Positions 1 to 8,429 of a stretch of DNA of 64,000 bases are shown piece by piece. The first letter of the stretch is position 1; each line of letters opens with the position of its first letter. Location of the stretch: positions 226,743-290,742 of the forward strand of contig NZ_JAMXWM010000002.1 of assembly GCF_024125445.1 (NCBI RefSeq), read 5' to 3'. Source of the stretch: Sporolactobacillus shoreicorticis. GTDB taxonomy: Bacteria; Bacillota; Bacilli; Bacillales; Sporolactobacillaceae. The notes beneath the pieces are model-generated. The model made no database searches and was not told the DNA's origin. It was given only the letters and a program-made list of their open reading frames with translations. The position numbers and the translations under genes are program-made.

Positions 1-2
1 CC

Positions 3-227
3 AATGATAAAACAAGCTGGACACTTCTGACAGAAAAAGAGACTAGCCAGACAAACAAAATGGAAACAGTTGCCGTAAAAGATACGCTGGTTGACTCCAC
101 CTTTAGATATTTAAAAATTCAGGTAGATAATCCCGGCCCGGACACCGACCCAATGTATCCTGGCATCTCAACCCGCAGTGAATTCCACATCTTTGGCACT
201 CGGCATCAGGTCGATCTTGACCAATAA
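3..227 (+). CDS. C-terminal end of a probable secreted carbohydrate-active enzyme (partial)
   Basis: An open frame enters from the left edge and stops with TAA at 225-227, giving 74 residues. The visible tail contains a stretch reading DSTFRYLKIQVD followed by YPGISTRSEFHIFG. This resembles the last strands of discoidin (F5/8 type C)-like or other beta-sandwich modules at the C-terminus of large bacterial glycoside hydrolases and lyases. The catalytic part lies outside the window, so no activity can be given. It is on the same strand as the secreted lyase that follows after about 170 bp, which suggests a polysaccharide-degrading neighbourhood. Family assignment is from pattern memory only. 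Confidence 0.5.
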   Translation, partial: NDKTSWTLLTEKETSQTNKMETVAVKDTLVDSTFRYLKIQVDNPGPDTDPMYPGISTRSEFHIFGTRHQVDLDQ

Positions 228-400
228 ATCATTTGGACGGAATCGGATTTGTCGGTTGGTTCAGGCATCCATACAGGTGTTTTTTGATAAAAACGGCATG
301 TTTACCCTTATGAGTGCACGAAGCATTGTCTGCTTTTCATTGAGTCTTTTCAGAAATTGTTAATTTGATTCCAGAGACTATTATCCTTGGGGGAGGGTAA

Positions 401-2686
401 ATGATGAAAAAATTCACTAAAATCATTTTGTCCACAATTTTGGGATTCTCGTTGTCTTTCCCGGTGGCTAATGAATTTGCTCAGAATGTTGATGCAAAAG
501 GAATCGATGGGTCCACTCCATTTCAACACGTACAGGGATGGAATCGTACAAATGGACACTATACGAAACGCTATGAAGCAGAGAATTTCGATACGCATAC
601 AGGAAATGTCGCCATTCGAAAGAATGGAGAGAAAATACCGGTAACGAGCGGAATCAGTGAAAATAATCGACAAGCCCACGCAGATGAACTGAAAAAAATT
701 GATTTGAAAAATTTTATTGTTTTGCACAATGCGTCAAAAGGTAAATTCGTCGATTTCAGTAAACCGGTCGAAGATGCTGGTTCCTATGAAAATACGATAC
801 CCGAAGGGCAGGATACCGTAACTTGGAAAGTCAATGTACCCAAATCGGGCTTTTACCGTGTTCGTTTTAAATATAATAATCCGGCAACGGAAACGGCCAT
901 CGCGGTTAATGGAAAACAGTTAAATGCCAATCGGAACGCGCGTGATGAACGGAATTGCCGTGTGACGGTCAATAATTCAAGCGATTCACTGAGCAATAAC
1001 GGTTGGACGGGGTGGATGATCTTCAACATTTCCGGTTATAACAGCAACGATGCCCAAACAGATTCGCAGAGTAATAATAACTATGCAGAGGTTAGAAACA
1101 ACACGAAATGGAACAATAATTATATGAACGTCTATTTCAAGGCTGGCAAAAATGATCTGACGCTCGGCATTCAGGCGCCTCCTGGTCAAGGCGTTTACGA
1201 TGGACCGAATCTCGACTATTTTGATGTCACTTATATTGGCAATGATTACGTGAATGCCAGTCAAGTACCTAATGTCAATCAAAATTTTAAGTTTCAGCAT
1301 CCGGGGATTTACTATACAATCGACGATTTAAAAAATATGAAAGTGAATAAGGATGATCCGAATTCCATATATGGAAAAGGCTATCAACAATTGAAAGATT
1401 CACCATTCTCAAGTGCCGATTATCAGGATAATCCTCAGGCTTTGATCGATGTCGGTCCTTACAACAATCCGAATTTCGGTGGCAGTGAGTTTACCAGAGA
1501 CGGCATTGCCGCGCACTTTAATGCGCTACGTTGGTATTTGGATGGTGACATTGCCAATGCAAAAAAAGCCATTGAAATAGTAAACGATTGGTCCTATACG
1601 CTGAAAGATGTCGGACATGGAAACGATGCAAAACTGCGATTTGCACTAATTGGTCCGGATTATCTTAGCGCGGCAGAAATCCTCAGGTATAGTTACAATG
1701 AGGATCCGACGATCGCACAGAAAGATAAGTGGCAAGAGAAGGATATCCAAGCTTTTGATCATTTTATAAAAGATATGCTGATTGCCAGAGGCGGTGCGTA
1801 CACTTCTTCGGCTGATTTTTATCCGCAGGCGAATGGAGCGTGGGACGCACTGATCGGCGGTTTTAATATGGCGGCTGGTGTTTATCTGAACGATACGGAT
1901 TTGTTTAACACAGCGCTTCGTCAATTCTACCGGGGCGATGCAGTTGATGAAACCTATCCATCAATGGGATCATTGCCGAATTATATCTATGCCTCCGGTG
2001 AATCTCAGGAAAGTAGTCGTGATGAAGCTCATGCGCAATTGGGATTGAATGGTCTGGCTTTTCAGAGTGATATTGCATGGAATCAGGGAATCAATATTTA
2101 CGATGCTTATGACAGTCGTCTATTGAAAGGGGTACTCTATAACGCAACGTACAATTTAGGTGAACGTGTCCCTTCGGAAACATTTATTTCCGATCTCTCA
2201 CGAGGAGTCTCCAATGACGGTTCACCTTTCTTGGAAATCGTTTATAATCACTATGTCAATCAGACTGCGACACACAAAGATATTTCCGCCATTCTACAAG
2301 CAACGGAAACAATAGCCAGACAACCGACGAGTAAGAATGAGGCGGGTGTGCCGGTCGGATATTTCGATGCCATGCTTCTCAGCGAAAGCAAAGCAACGGT
2401 CTCATTGAAGCTTCAAGCTTCTGCTCGGGCTTTCTCGAGGATCGGCGATAAAATTACAATTAATGCGAAGGTGAATACAAATTCGGAGATTAAAGGGGTA
2501 CGGTGGCAGCTTCCAAGTCATTTCAGATCGTCCGTTGCTGTCGTTAAAGAAAGTGATCGTCAATTGGTCCTTCAATTGATCCGAAAACCGAAAGTTCCCC
2601 TAAAAATTGAAGTTTCAGCAAGTACAATCAAAAACGCATCAGTAAAGGATAAAATTTACTTGTCCTATTCATCAAGTAGGCACTAA
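401..2686 (+). CDS. Secreted alginate-lyase-like polysaccharide lyase with N-terminal CBM-like domain
   Basis: A 761-residue protein with a Sec signal peptide: a lysine-rich start, a hydrophobic stretch at about residues 8-24, and likely cleavage before residue 34. Residues about 40-300 look like a beta-sandwich carbohydrate-binding region (YEAENFDTHTG, FYRVRFKY). From about 305 (PGIYYTIDDLKNMK) it resembles the alginate_lyase (PF05426) alpha/alpha-toroid family. The stretch ASGESQESSRDEAHAQLGL near residue 530 matches the E-x(2)-Q-E-S-x-R-D-x-x-H signature of that family. The last ~95 residues look Ig-like. The gene starts at the first of two ATGs behind GGGGGAGGG. Probable role: extracellular cleavage of a uronate-containing glycan, whose unsaturated ends would feed the two GH88 enzymes. 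Glucuronan, a gum or another uronate polymer are all possible; the substrate is not shown. Confidence 0.72.
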   Translation: MMKKFTKIILSTILGFSLSFPVANEFAQNVDAKGIDGSTPFQHVQGWNRTNGHYTKRYEAENFDTHTGNVAIRKNGEKIPVTSGISENNRQAHADELKKIDLKNFIVLHNASKGKFVDFSKPVEDAGSYENTIPEGQDTVTWKVNVPKSGFYRVRFKYNNPATETAIAVNGKQLNANRNARDERNCRVTVNNSSDSLSNNGWTGWMIFNISGYNSNDAQTDSQSNNNYAEVRNNTKWNNNYMNVYFKAGKNDLTLGIQAPPGQGVYDGPNLDYFDVTYIGNDYVNASQVPNVNQNFKFQHPGIYYTIDDLKNMKVNKDDPNSIYGKGYQQLKDSPFSSADYQDNPQALIDVGPYNNPNFGGSEFTRDGIAAHFNALRWYLDGDIANAKKAIEIVNDWSYTLKDVGHGNDAKLRFALIGPDYLSAAEILRYSYNEDPTIAQKDKWQEKDIQAFDHFIKDMLIARGGAYTSSADFYPQANGAWDALIGGFNMAAGVYLNDTDLFNTALRQFYRGDAVDETYPSMGSLPNYIYASGESQESSRDEAHAQLGLNGLAFQSDIAWNQGINIYDAYDSRLLKGVLYNATYNLGERVPSETFISDLSRGVSNDGSPFLEIVYNHYVNQTATHKDISAILQATETIARQPTSKNEAGVPVGYFDAMLLSESKATVSLKLQASARAFSRIGDKITINAKVNTNSEIKGVRWQLPSHFRSSVAVVKESDRQLVLQLIRKPKVPLKIEVSASTIKNASVKDKIYLSYSSSRH

Positions 2687-2732
2687 CACGACAGATGAAA
2701 TAACATTATTGCCTATATGCGTATTTATTATG

Positions 2733-2770
2733 GAGGGTCCTCATTGTCAAAATGAGGGACCCTCTTCTTA
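2733..2770 (+). terminator. Rho-independent terminator after the lyase gene
   Basis: GAGGGTCCTCATT pairs with AATGAGGGACCCTC across a short loop, followed by a T-rich stretch. It lies 47 bp after the lyase stop codon. Confidence 0.8.
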
Positions 2771-2998
2771 CTGTTAGTTAAGCCTTCTTGGATATTGAGC
2801 ATATAAAGTTGTTAAGTATGAAACTGCCGATGATTTTGTCGTCTACAGATGAAGACATGGAGCGGACCAATGAAATGTGAACGTGAAGACAAGAGATAAT
2901 CAGATCACGATAATGGTTGAGTTTGGCTCATCATTTCGTATATGATTAATGTAAGCGGATACTTACTACGGATATCAATATGGGAGCGATCATCAAGA

Positions 2999-5596
2999 AT
3001 GAGTGTAAAAGATAAAATTTTCCAGTATATCGTTCATCATTATGAAAAAAAAGAAATTACCGCATACGATGTGGCTGCACATTTTTCTATGAGCAGAAAT
3101 ACGGCAAGCAGTCATTTAAATCAACTGGTTAAAGAGGGAAAAATTAATAAAGACAACACACGTCCGACACATTTTTTTCTCAGAACAGTGAATGAGAATG
3201 ATGATCAGAAAGCAGATACGTTCTCATCGTTTATCGGTTATCAATTGAGTATACGAAATGAGATTAAAAAATGCAAAGCAGCAGTAAATTATCCGAATGG
3301 GCTTCCTGTTTTGATTAAGGGAAATAGCGGTGTCGGGAAAAGCTATCTTGCGTCTCTTATTTATCGTTATGCGGTCGATCACAGCGTTATTGACGATCAT
3401 GCCCCCTTTATTGTTTTGAATTGTGCCGATTATGCAAATAACGTTGAGTTATTGTCGTCCGTATTGTTCGGTTATCAGAAGGGCGCATTTACCGGAGCAC
3501 AGGAAACAACATTGGGCCTGATTGATGAAGCGGATGGGGGTTATTTATTTCTTGATGAAGTGCATAATCTATCGGCTGAAAATCAGGAGAAATTGTTCAT
3601 ACTCATTGATCAGCATAAGTTCAGAAGATTAGGTGATAAAAAGAATTGGCAGCATGTTAATGTTCGTCTTATCATGGCAACGACTGAAGATATAGAATCG
3701 ACACTTCTTTCAACCTTTCGGAGACGCATCCCCTTGGAAATTAATTTACCGGATTATGATAAACGTTCGTATATGGAACGGTTTAATATTGCTGCTTTTT
3801 TTTATAATGAACAGGCAAAAATTGTGCAGCATGATATCTATGTCGATAAAAAATATTTTGCAACCGTAATGAGTACACGTTATGACGGGAATATTGGTGA
3901 ATTAAAGAATCGAATTAAAGTTCAAATCGCTGAAAATTTAAGTACGGCTTCTGACAATAAAATTGTATTAACCAAAACTGGCGCTTATAATCGATTGGCG
4001 TCGTTTGAAGTGGCATCCATGTATCGATTTATCTGGAATAATGAAAGTAAGCGGCAAAACTTTATTGGCTATCCTGATAAGCATGCAACCGCTGCAATGC
4101 AAATCGACCAGATTTTTGATTTTAAATCATTGATAAATCGGCTGCCTCGACTTATAGAAGATATAGAAAATGAATTAAGTTCTGCTCTTGCCAGCCATCA
4201 TGGATTAAATATTGCGGATTTGATTCCGGAATTAACTGATATGCTGAGAAAAATGAGCAAAGTTGGCAAGCATTATGGACTTACATTTAACGATAAAGAA
4301 ATCAATGAAATCGGTTTACTCATTTATATCTACGGCATCAATCCGTTGTTTATGTCGAGGACGTTTACTGTTCTTGAGAAAGATCTAATGATCTATTTTC
4401 GGAGCTTTACTATTTCAACGACGATGCTAAAAGCATGTTCAGGCCAGAATTGCCCATCAATGAGGAGTTGTCTGGCCGCAACGCTAACGGCATATGTACA
4501 GTTGCACAGTCACTTTAGTTCGAATGTTTTAGCGATTATTGTCATGCATGGGGAAAATAATGCAACAAGTCTGGCTTATACGGCGAATGAAATGATTGGC
4601 GACTATATTTATCAAGGCTTTGACATGCCAATTAATGTCGGAGTCAAAGAGATTATTCAGAGGGTCAATGAATACGTCCGGTCGATTGATACAAGTCATG
4701 GATTATTATTATTGGTAGACATGGGGTCCCTTGAGGAAATGTACGAAAAAATTATTCAAAACGTTAACGGCGATCTTTTGATCGTAAATAATGTCTCTAC
4801 GGCGATGGTGCTGAATTATGGCTTGAAACTACATCAAGGCGTTCCGTTAATGGAATTAATTGAGTCTGAGATGGCTGATTTTGTTCCCCATAAACAATAT
4901 TATGCTGGTTTATCGCAAAAAAAGAATGTTCTTATCTCTTGCATTTCAGGAGAGGGGATCGCCGTCAAGATGAAAGATATCGTATCAAAATATATAAATG
5001 CGCATGATGTAGAAATCATTACAATGGACTACCGCCATCTTATTGAGCTCATTAACAGGAACAAACCCCTGATCTTCAAAAATACAATTGCAATATTAAC
5101 AACATCGAATTTGGATAATCGAATATTACCGATAATTAATATTGAAGAAATTGTTAACGGAATGTCCAGCCTGAATTCGCTCAGTCCCTTTCTGGTTAAA
5201 AATGTGAAAGATTGTACAAATGAAATTATCAAGCTTTTTACTTTGGAAGGAGCAAGTGAACGTTTGAATTTCTTGAACCCCGTAAAAGTAATTAATGAAG
5301 TCGATCGAGTTATTAAAGGATATGAGAAGTTCTATAATATTGAATTTAAGAATTTTCTGCGCATTAATTTATTTCTTCATCTTTCAGCAATGATTGAACG
5401 ATTACTTAAGGGTGAAGGCATTGACGAGCCGCTTACTCCTTTCATTCGTAATCATAAAGAAGTATTTCAGGATTTTGTTGATTTTTCTAATCTTAATTTT
5501 AAAGAAATTCTTTCGACTTATAACCTTGTTATCCCCAAAGCGGAATATGCGACAATTTATCAAATTATTGCTCAGGTGGTAGCCAACAAAAGTTAG
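2999..5596 (+). CDS. LevR-type sigma-54-dependent PTS-regulated activator 1
   Basis: About 865 residues with the LevR/ManR architecture: an N-terminal winged helix (about 1-65), then a sigma-54 AAA+ domain with Walker A GNSGVGKS near residue 107, an intact sigma-54 contact loop GAFTGA near 163 and Walker B GGYLFLDE near 182. PRD1 follows around 385-460, then a mannose-type EIIA-like domain (MHGENN, His near 515), an EIIB-like domain with the cysteine motif ISCISGEG near 648, and PRD2 near 770-860. Such proteins activate -24/-12 promoters of mannose-family PTS operons and are tuned by PTS phosphorylation. The ATG at 2999 is preferred because the helix-turn-helix starts right after it; an upstream ATG at 2942 adds 19 unconserved residues. 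It probably activates the sigma-54 promoter at 5685 just downstream; other targets are inference. Confidence 0.92.
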   Translation: MSVKDKIFQYIVHHYEKKEITAYDVAAHFSMSRNTASSHLNQLVKEGKINKDNTRPTHFFLRTVNENDDQKADTFSSFIGYQLSIRNEIKKCKAAVNYPNGLPVLIKGNSGVGKSYLASLIYRYAVDHSVIDDHAPFIVLNCADYANNVELLSSVLFGYQKGAFTGAQETTLGLIDEADGGYLFLDEVHNLSAENQEKLFILIDQHKFRRLGDKKNWQHVNVRLIMATTEDIESTLLSTFRRRIPLEINLPDYDKRSYMERFNIAAFFYNEQAKIVQHDIYVDKKYFATVMSTRYDGNIGELKNRIKVQIAENLSTASDNKIVLTKTGAYNRLASFEVASMYRFIWNNESKRQNFIGYPDKHATAAMQIDQIFDFKSLINRLPRLIEDIENELSSALASHHGLNIADLIPELTDMLRKMSKVGKHYGLTFNDKEINEIGLLIYIYGINPLFMSRTFTVLEKDLMIYFRSFTISTTMLKACSGQNCPSMRSCLAATLTAYVQLHSHFSSNVLAIIVMHGENNATSLAYTANEMIGDYIYQGFDMPINVGVKEIIQRVNEYVRSIDTSHGLLLLVDMGSLEEMYEKIIQNVNGDLLIVNNVSTAMVLNYGLKLHQGVPLMELIESEMADFVPHKQYYAGLSQKKNVLISCISGEGIAVKMKDIVSKYINAHDVEIITMDYRHLIELINRNKPLIFKNTIAILTTSNLDNRILPIINIEEIVNGMSSLNSLSPFLVKNVKDCTNEIIKLFTLEGASERLNFLNPVKVINEVDRVIKGYEKFYNIEFKNFLRINLFLHLSAMIERLLKGEGIDEPLTPFIRNHKEVFQDFVDFSNLNFKEILSTYNLVIPKAEYATIYQIIAQVVANKS

Positions 5597-5640
5597 TGTC
5601 TGATAAATCATTTAGTGTCTGGTCATTGATCAGACACTAT
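5593..5640 (+). promoter_or_regulatory. Repeated AGTGTCTG boxes upstream of a sigma-54 promoter (possible activator site)
   Basis: TTAGTGTCTG occurs as a direct repeat starting at 5593 and 5612, and the second copy is followed by its inverted partner CAGACACTA ending at 5639. The boxes lie about 50-95 bp upstream of the -24 element, where LevR-type activators usually bind. The inverted pair also forms a terminator hairpin, so the two roles may overlap. Binding by LevR-type protein 1 is inference. Confidence 0.45.
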
Positions 5641-5646
5641 TTTTTG
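5613..5646 (+). terminator. Terminator hairpin after the first LevR-type gene
   Basis: AGTGTCTG and CAGACACT form the stem, followed by ATTTTTTG. It sits 16 bp after the stop codon of the activator gene. Confidence 0.65.
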
Positions 5647-5684
5647 ATTTTCTTTATTTTGAGGCACTTTTGATAGCTACTATG

Positions 5685-5700
5685 TTGGCACAATAATTGC
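5685..5700 (+). promoter_or_regulatory. Sigma-54 (-24/-12) promoter of PTS-1
   Basis: TTGGCACAATAATTGC matches the RpoN consensus, with GG at 5687-5688 and GC at 5699-5700, the required spacing. It lies 30 bp before the EIIA start codon and directly follows a LevR-type activator gene. Confidence 0.9.
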
Positions 5701-5729
5701 TGGTAAATATATTGAAGGGAGGTGAGTGA

Positions 5730-6137
5730 ATGTATCATATCATTCTTACTTCGCACGGAAAATTAGCAGACGGCATTTTGGACACACTGCACTATTTTAC
5801 CGGCGATTTGTCACATGTTTCTTCCGTCTGTCTAGCAGATAAAAGTATTTATGATTTTGAAAAGGAAGCAAAGGATCTGGTTAATCACCTTCAGGGAGAT
5901 ATTCTGGTACTTACGGATATATTTAATGGGACGCCGTTTAAGACCTTTTTTACCCTGTTAAATGATCACGAATCGTCTGCTATCATTTCCAATATCACTT
6001 TCCCGACGGCGCTAGCTGCTGTGGTGTCAGACACTGGATCGTTGGACGATGTGCTGCCTCAAATCATGGCGTCGGCCGCACCCAAGTTGATGCTTCTGGG
6101 CGATCATGCATCATATATGTCGGAAGGAGATGAATAA
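5730..6137 (+). CDS. PTS-1 mannose-family EIIA
   Basis: A 135-residue cytoplasmic EIIA of the mannose/fructose/sorbose PTS family. The phosphorylatable histidine is probably in ILTSHGKLADG near residue 9. Later segments (LVLTDIFNGTPF, then SNITFPTALAAV) match the family's second half. It accepts phosphate from HPr and passes it to the EIIB encoded at 7866. AAGGGAGGTGAGTGA precedes the ATG. It is the first gene of the operon driven by the sigma-54 promoter at 5685; order IIA-IIC-IID-IIB-GH36. Confidence 0.92.
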   Translation: MYHIILTSHGKLADGILDTLHYFTGDLSHVSSVCLADKSIYDFEKEAKDLVNHLQGDILVLTDIFNGTPFKTFFTLLNDHESSAIISNITFPTALAAVVSDTGSLDDVLPQIMASAAPKLMLLGDHASYMSEGDE

Positions 6138-6232
6138 GGAGCAACGAGCAATACACATGTATCGGCTGTGTGATTGGATTACTGGTTGAATAATGCACGT
6201 GCACGTCAATGAATACGAGGGAGGGAAAGAGC

Positions 6233-7051
6233 ATGCATATTGCTTTATGGCAGATTATTTTAGTTATTTTGTTCGGATTCTTTATGAACTATGAACGATG
6301 GGTTACTGCATTGGGGTTATGGCAGGCATTAATGTGCGGTCTGATCACTGGCCTCATCTTAGGCGATGTTCAAACTGGGTTATTTGTCGGTGGAACGCTG
6401 CAATTAATGACATTGGGAATCAGTAGCTTTGGAGGAGCATCAATACCTGATTATCCCACGGCAGCCATTGTTGGCACCTATCTGGCGATTGCAACAGGTG
6501 CGAGCGGTAGTCTTGGCATAACCATTGGCATTCCTGTAGCGATTGTGATGGTTCAGCTGGATGTATTAAATAAGACGATTAACATTTACTTCCAACACAG
6601 GGCAGAAAAAGATGCTAAAGAAGGAATTTATAGTCGGCTCGGTTTGTGGCAATGGTGCGGAAACATCCTGACTATGCTGTCTACCGGTATTCCCATTCTT
6701 TTAGCCATCGTTTTTGGACAAAAGTTGGTCCAGCGGCTTTTTGAAATCATTCCGCATTGGCTGCTAAGCGGTCTTCAAGTAGCCGGTGGTCTGCTGCCAG
6801 CAGTCGGTTTAGGTCTGCTGCTTAAAACGATGCCAGTAAAAGCGCAATGGCCAGCATTATTGGTCGGTTTTGTGTTGACAGCCTATTTGAAAGTACCGAT
6901 TTTGGGTGTTGCTCTCCTGGCTGTTGCCTGGGCTTTCATTAATTTTACCAATGAAAAGAAAAAACATGATCTGGAAATGCGTCTGTCGCATTCGTCCTTG
7001 AGGAACGTATCTCAGCTTTCAAATGGAGGAGGTATCGAAGGTGATGAATGA
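6233..7051 (+). CDS. PTS-1 mannose-family EIIC permease
   Basis: About 272 residues, strongly hydrophobic with several membrane segments, containing the EIIC-Man/Sor signature region (GDVQTGLFVGGTLQLMTLGISSFGG, here split across about residues 48-72). It forms the membrane channel together with EIID. The ATG at 6233 is chosen over one at 6209 because GAGGGAGGGAAAGA precedes it and the conserved protein begins there. Its 3' end overlaps the EIID start by 8 bp, indicating translational coupling. Confidence 0.9.
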   Translation: MHIALWQIILVILFGFFMNYERWVTALGLWQALMCGLITGLILGDVQTGLFVGGTLQLMTLGISSFGGASIPDYPTAAIVGTYLAIATGASGSLGITIGIPVAIVMVQLDVLNKTINIYFQHRAEKDAKEGIYSRLGLWQWCGNILTMLSTGIPILLAIVFGQKLVQRLFEIIPHWLLSGLQVAGGLLPAVGLGLLLKTMPVKAQWPALLVGFVLTAYLKVPILGVALLAVAWAFINFTNEKKKHDLEMRLSHSSLRNVSQLSNGGGIEGDE

Positions 7052-7850
7052 TCAAATCAACGTTCCGGCTAATATTAAAAATAAAACACTCAGACGGTTT
7101 GTCCTTTTTGGGAGCTGCGGCTCGCTAAATTATGAAAAGATGCAGGGTTTATCCTATTGTTATGCGATGTACCCAACATTAAAATATATTTATAAGGATG
7201 ATCCTGAGGCATTGAAAAAAGCCGTGCTGACGCATTTGCAGTTTTACAATACAAATGTTATGTTTACACCATTTATTATGGGTGTCGATATCGGCATTGA
7301 GGAAACACAAAAAAGAACCTCGTTAAAGACAATCCCGTCGATTAAAACCAGCCTGATGGGACCGTTGGCGGGTCTTGGTGATACATTGCTTCTTTCAGCG
7401 CCGAGTGCAATTTTTGGTGGCATTGCTGCATCGATGGCCGTAAAGGGGAATATACTTGGAGCGTTGCTCTGGCTGGCAGTCATGATCGTGATTAAATTAC
7501 TGGTTATTCCATTTTTTAAAGCGGGCTACAGTTCTGGTGTGAAATTAATTTCCACGCTAAAGGATCAGTTGCAGAGTATTACCGGTTCAATTTCAATCGT
7601 TGGTTTGATGGTCGTTGGCTCGCTAATATCGACAGTTGTTACTGCAAATGTTACGGCGACTTATCATTCCGGGAAGCTTGCTTTAAAAGGTCAGGAAATT
7701 CTCAATTCAATTATGCCCGGATTAATTCCTGCAGCTCTTGTCTTACTTGTTTTTTGGTTGCTCGGTAGAAAATCAATGACTCCCGTTCGGATTATATTAT
7801 TAGTTCTAATACTTGCTGTTGTTTTATCAGCAATCGGGTTTTTAGGATGA
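7044..7850 (+). CDS. PTS-1 mannose-family EIID
   Basis: About 268 residues. It shows the EIID pattern: an N-terminal cytoplasmic part (FYNTNVMFTPFIMGV), the conserved SLMGPLAGLGDTLL segment near residue 105, and C-terminal membrane helices. It partners EIIC in sugar translocation. GGAGGAGG lies upstream of the ATG at 7044; a GTG directly before it is an alternative. Confidence 0.9.
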   Translation: MNDQINVPANIKNKTLRRFVLFGSCGSLNYEKMQGLSYCYAMYPTLKYIYKDDPEALKKAVLTHLQFYNTNVMFTPFIMGVDIGIEETQKRTSLKTIPSIKTSLMGPLAGLGDTLLLSAPSAIFGGIAASMAVKGNILGALLWLAVMIVIKLLVIPFFKAGYSSGVKLISTLKDQLQSITGSISIVGLMVVGSLISTVVTANVTATYHSGKLALKGQEILNSIMPGLIPAALVLLVFWLLGRKSMTPVRIILLVLILAVVLSAIGFLG

Positions 7851-7865
7851 AAGGTGGACTGTTGA

Positions 7866-8357
7866 ATGGACGAAATTATTGAGATTAGAGTTGATGATCG
7901 ATTAATTCACGGACAAGTTGCCGGTCTATGGACGAATGCATTACAAGCAACACGTTTGATGGTTATTGATGATGCCGTATCTCAGAATGAGACGCAAAAA
8001 TCTTTATTGCGAATGGTTGCCCCGGGATCCGTTAATACATCCATCATCTCGGAGGAAAAAGCATTTCTCAATATATCAGCCGGAAAATATGTGGGTCAGA
8101 GAGTTTTTGTAATCGTAAAATCACCGGTTGTAATTCTCAATTTGCTGAAACGAGGTCTGCCAATTAAGCGAATTAACATCGGCAATATTTCGGCAAGAGA
8201 CGATACTAAAGTACTTAAATCGGGAATTTCCGTTACTTTGACGGAAGAAAAAGCGCTAAAGGAAATACTTGATGCAGGTGTCCAAATTACGACCATTCGC
8301 ACGCCAACAGATCCCGAAGCCTTTTTGACAAAAAAAGATTTAAAAGAAAAGTCTTGA
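7866..8357 (+). CDS. PTS-1 mannose/sorbose-family EIIB
   Basis: A 163-residue cytoplasmic EIIB. The family motif RVDDRLIHGQVAGLW lies at residues 8-22, with His15 the expected phosphorylation site. It donates phosphate to the sugar during transport, if the imported oligosaccharide is phosphorylated at all; some relatives that import uronate disaccharides may not phosphorylate them. Last PTS gene of this operon, followed by a terminator and then a GH36 gene. Confidence 0.92.
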   Translation: MDEIIEIRVDDRLIHGQVAGLWTNALQATRLMVIDDAVSQNETQKSLLRMVAPGSVNTSIISEEKAFLNISAGKYVGQRVFVIVKSPVVILNLLKRGLPIKRINIGNISARDDTKVLKSGISVTLTEEKALKEILDAGVQITTIRTPTDPEAFLTKKDLKEKS

Positions 8358-8368
8358 ACGAAAAATAA

Positions 8369-8399
8369 AAAGAATGCTGGAAAACGGCATTCTTTTTTA
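8369..8399 (+). terminator. Terminator after PTS-1
   Basis: AAAGAATGC and GCATTCTTT form the stem, followed by a TTTTTTAT run. It sits between the EIIB gene and the GH36 gene, so some read-through is needed for co-expression with the PTS. Confidence 0.75.
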
Positions 8400-8429
8400 T
8401 CATCCATGCAAAAAGGGAGGACCCATTTA

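Noticed and set aside
350..727. A 125-codon minus-strand frame across the start of the lyase gene.
   Set aside because: It overlaps the well-supported secreted lyase and shows no protein-like conservation or ribosome binding site.
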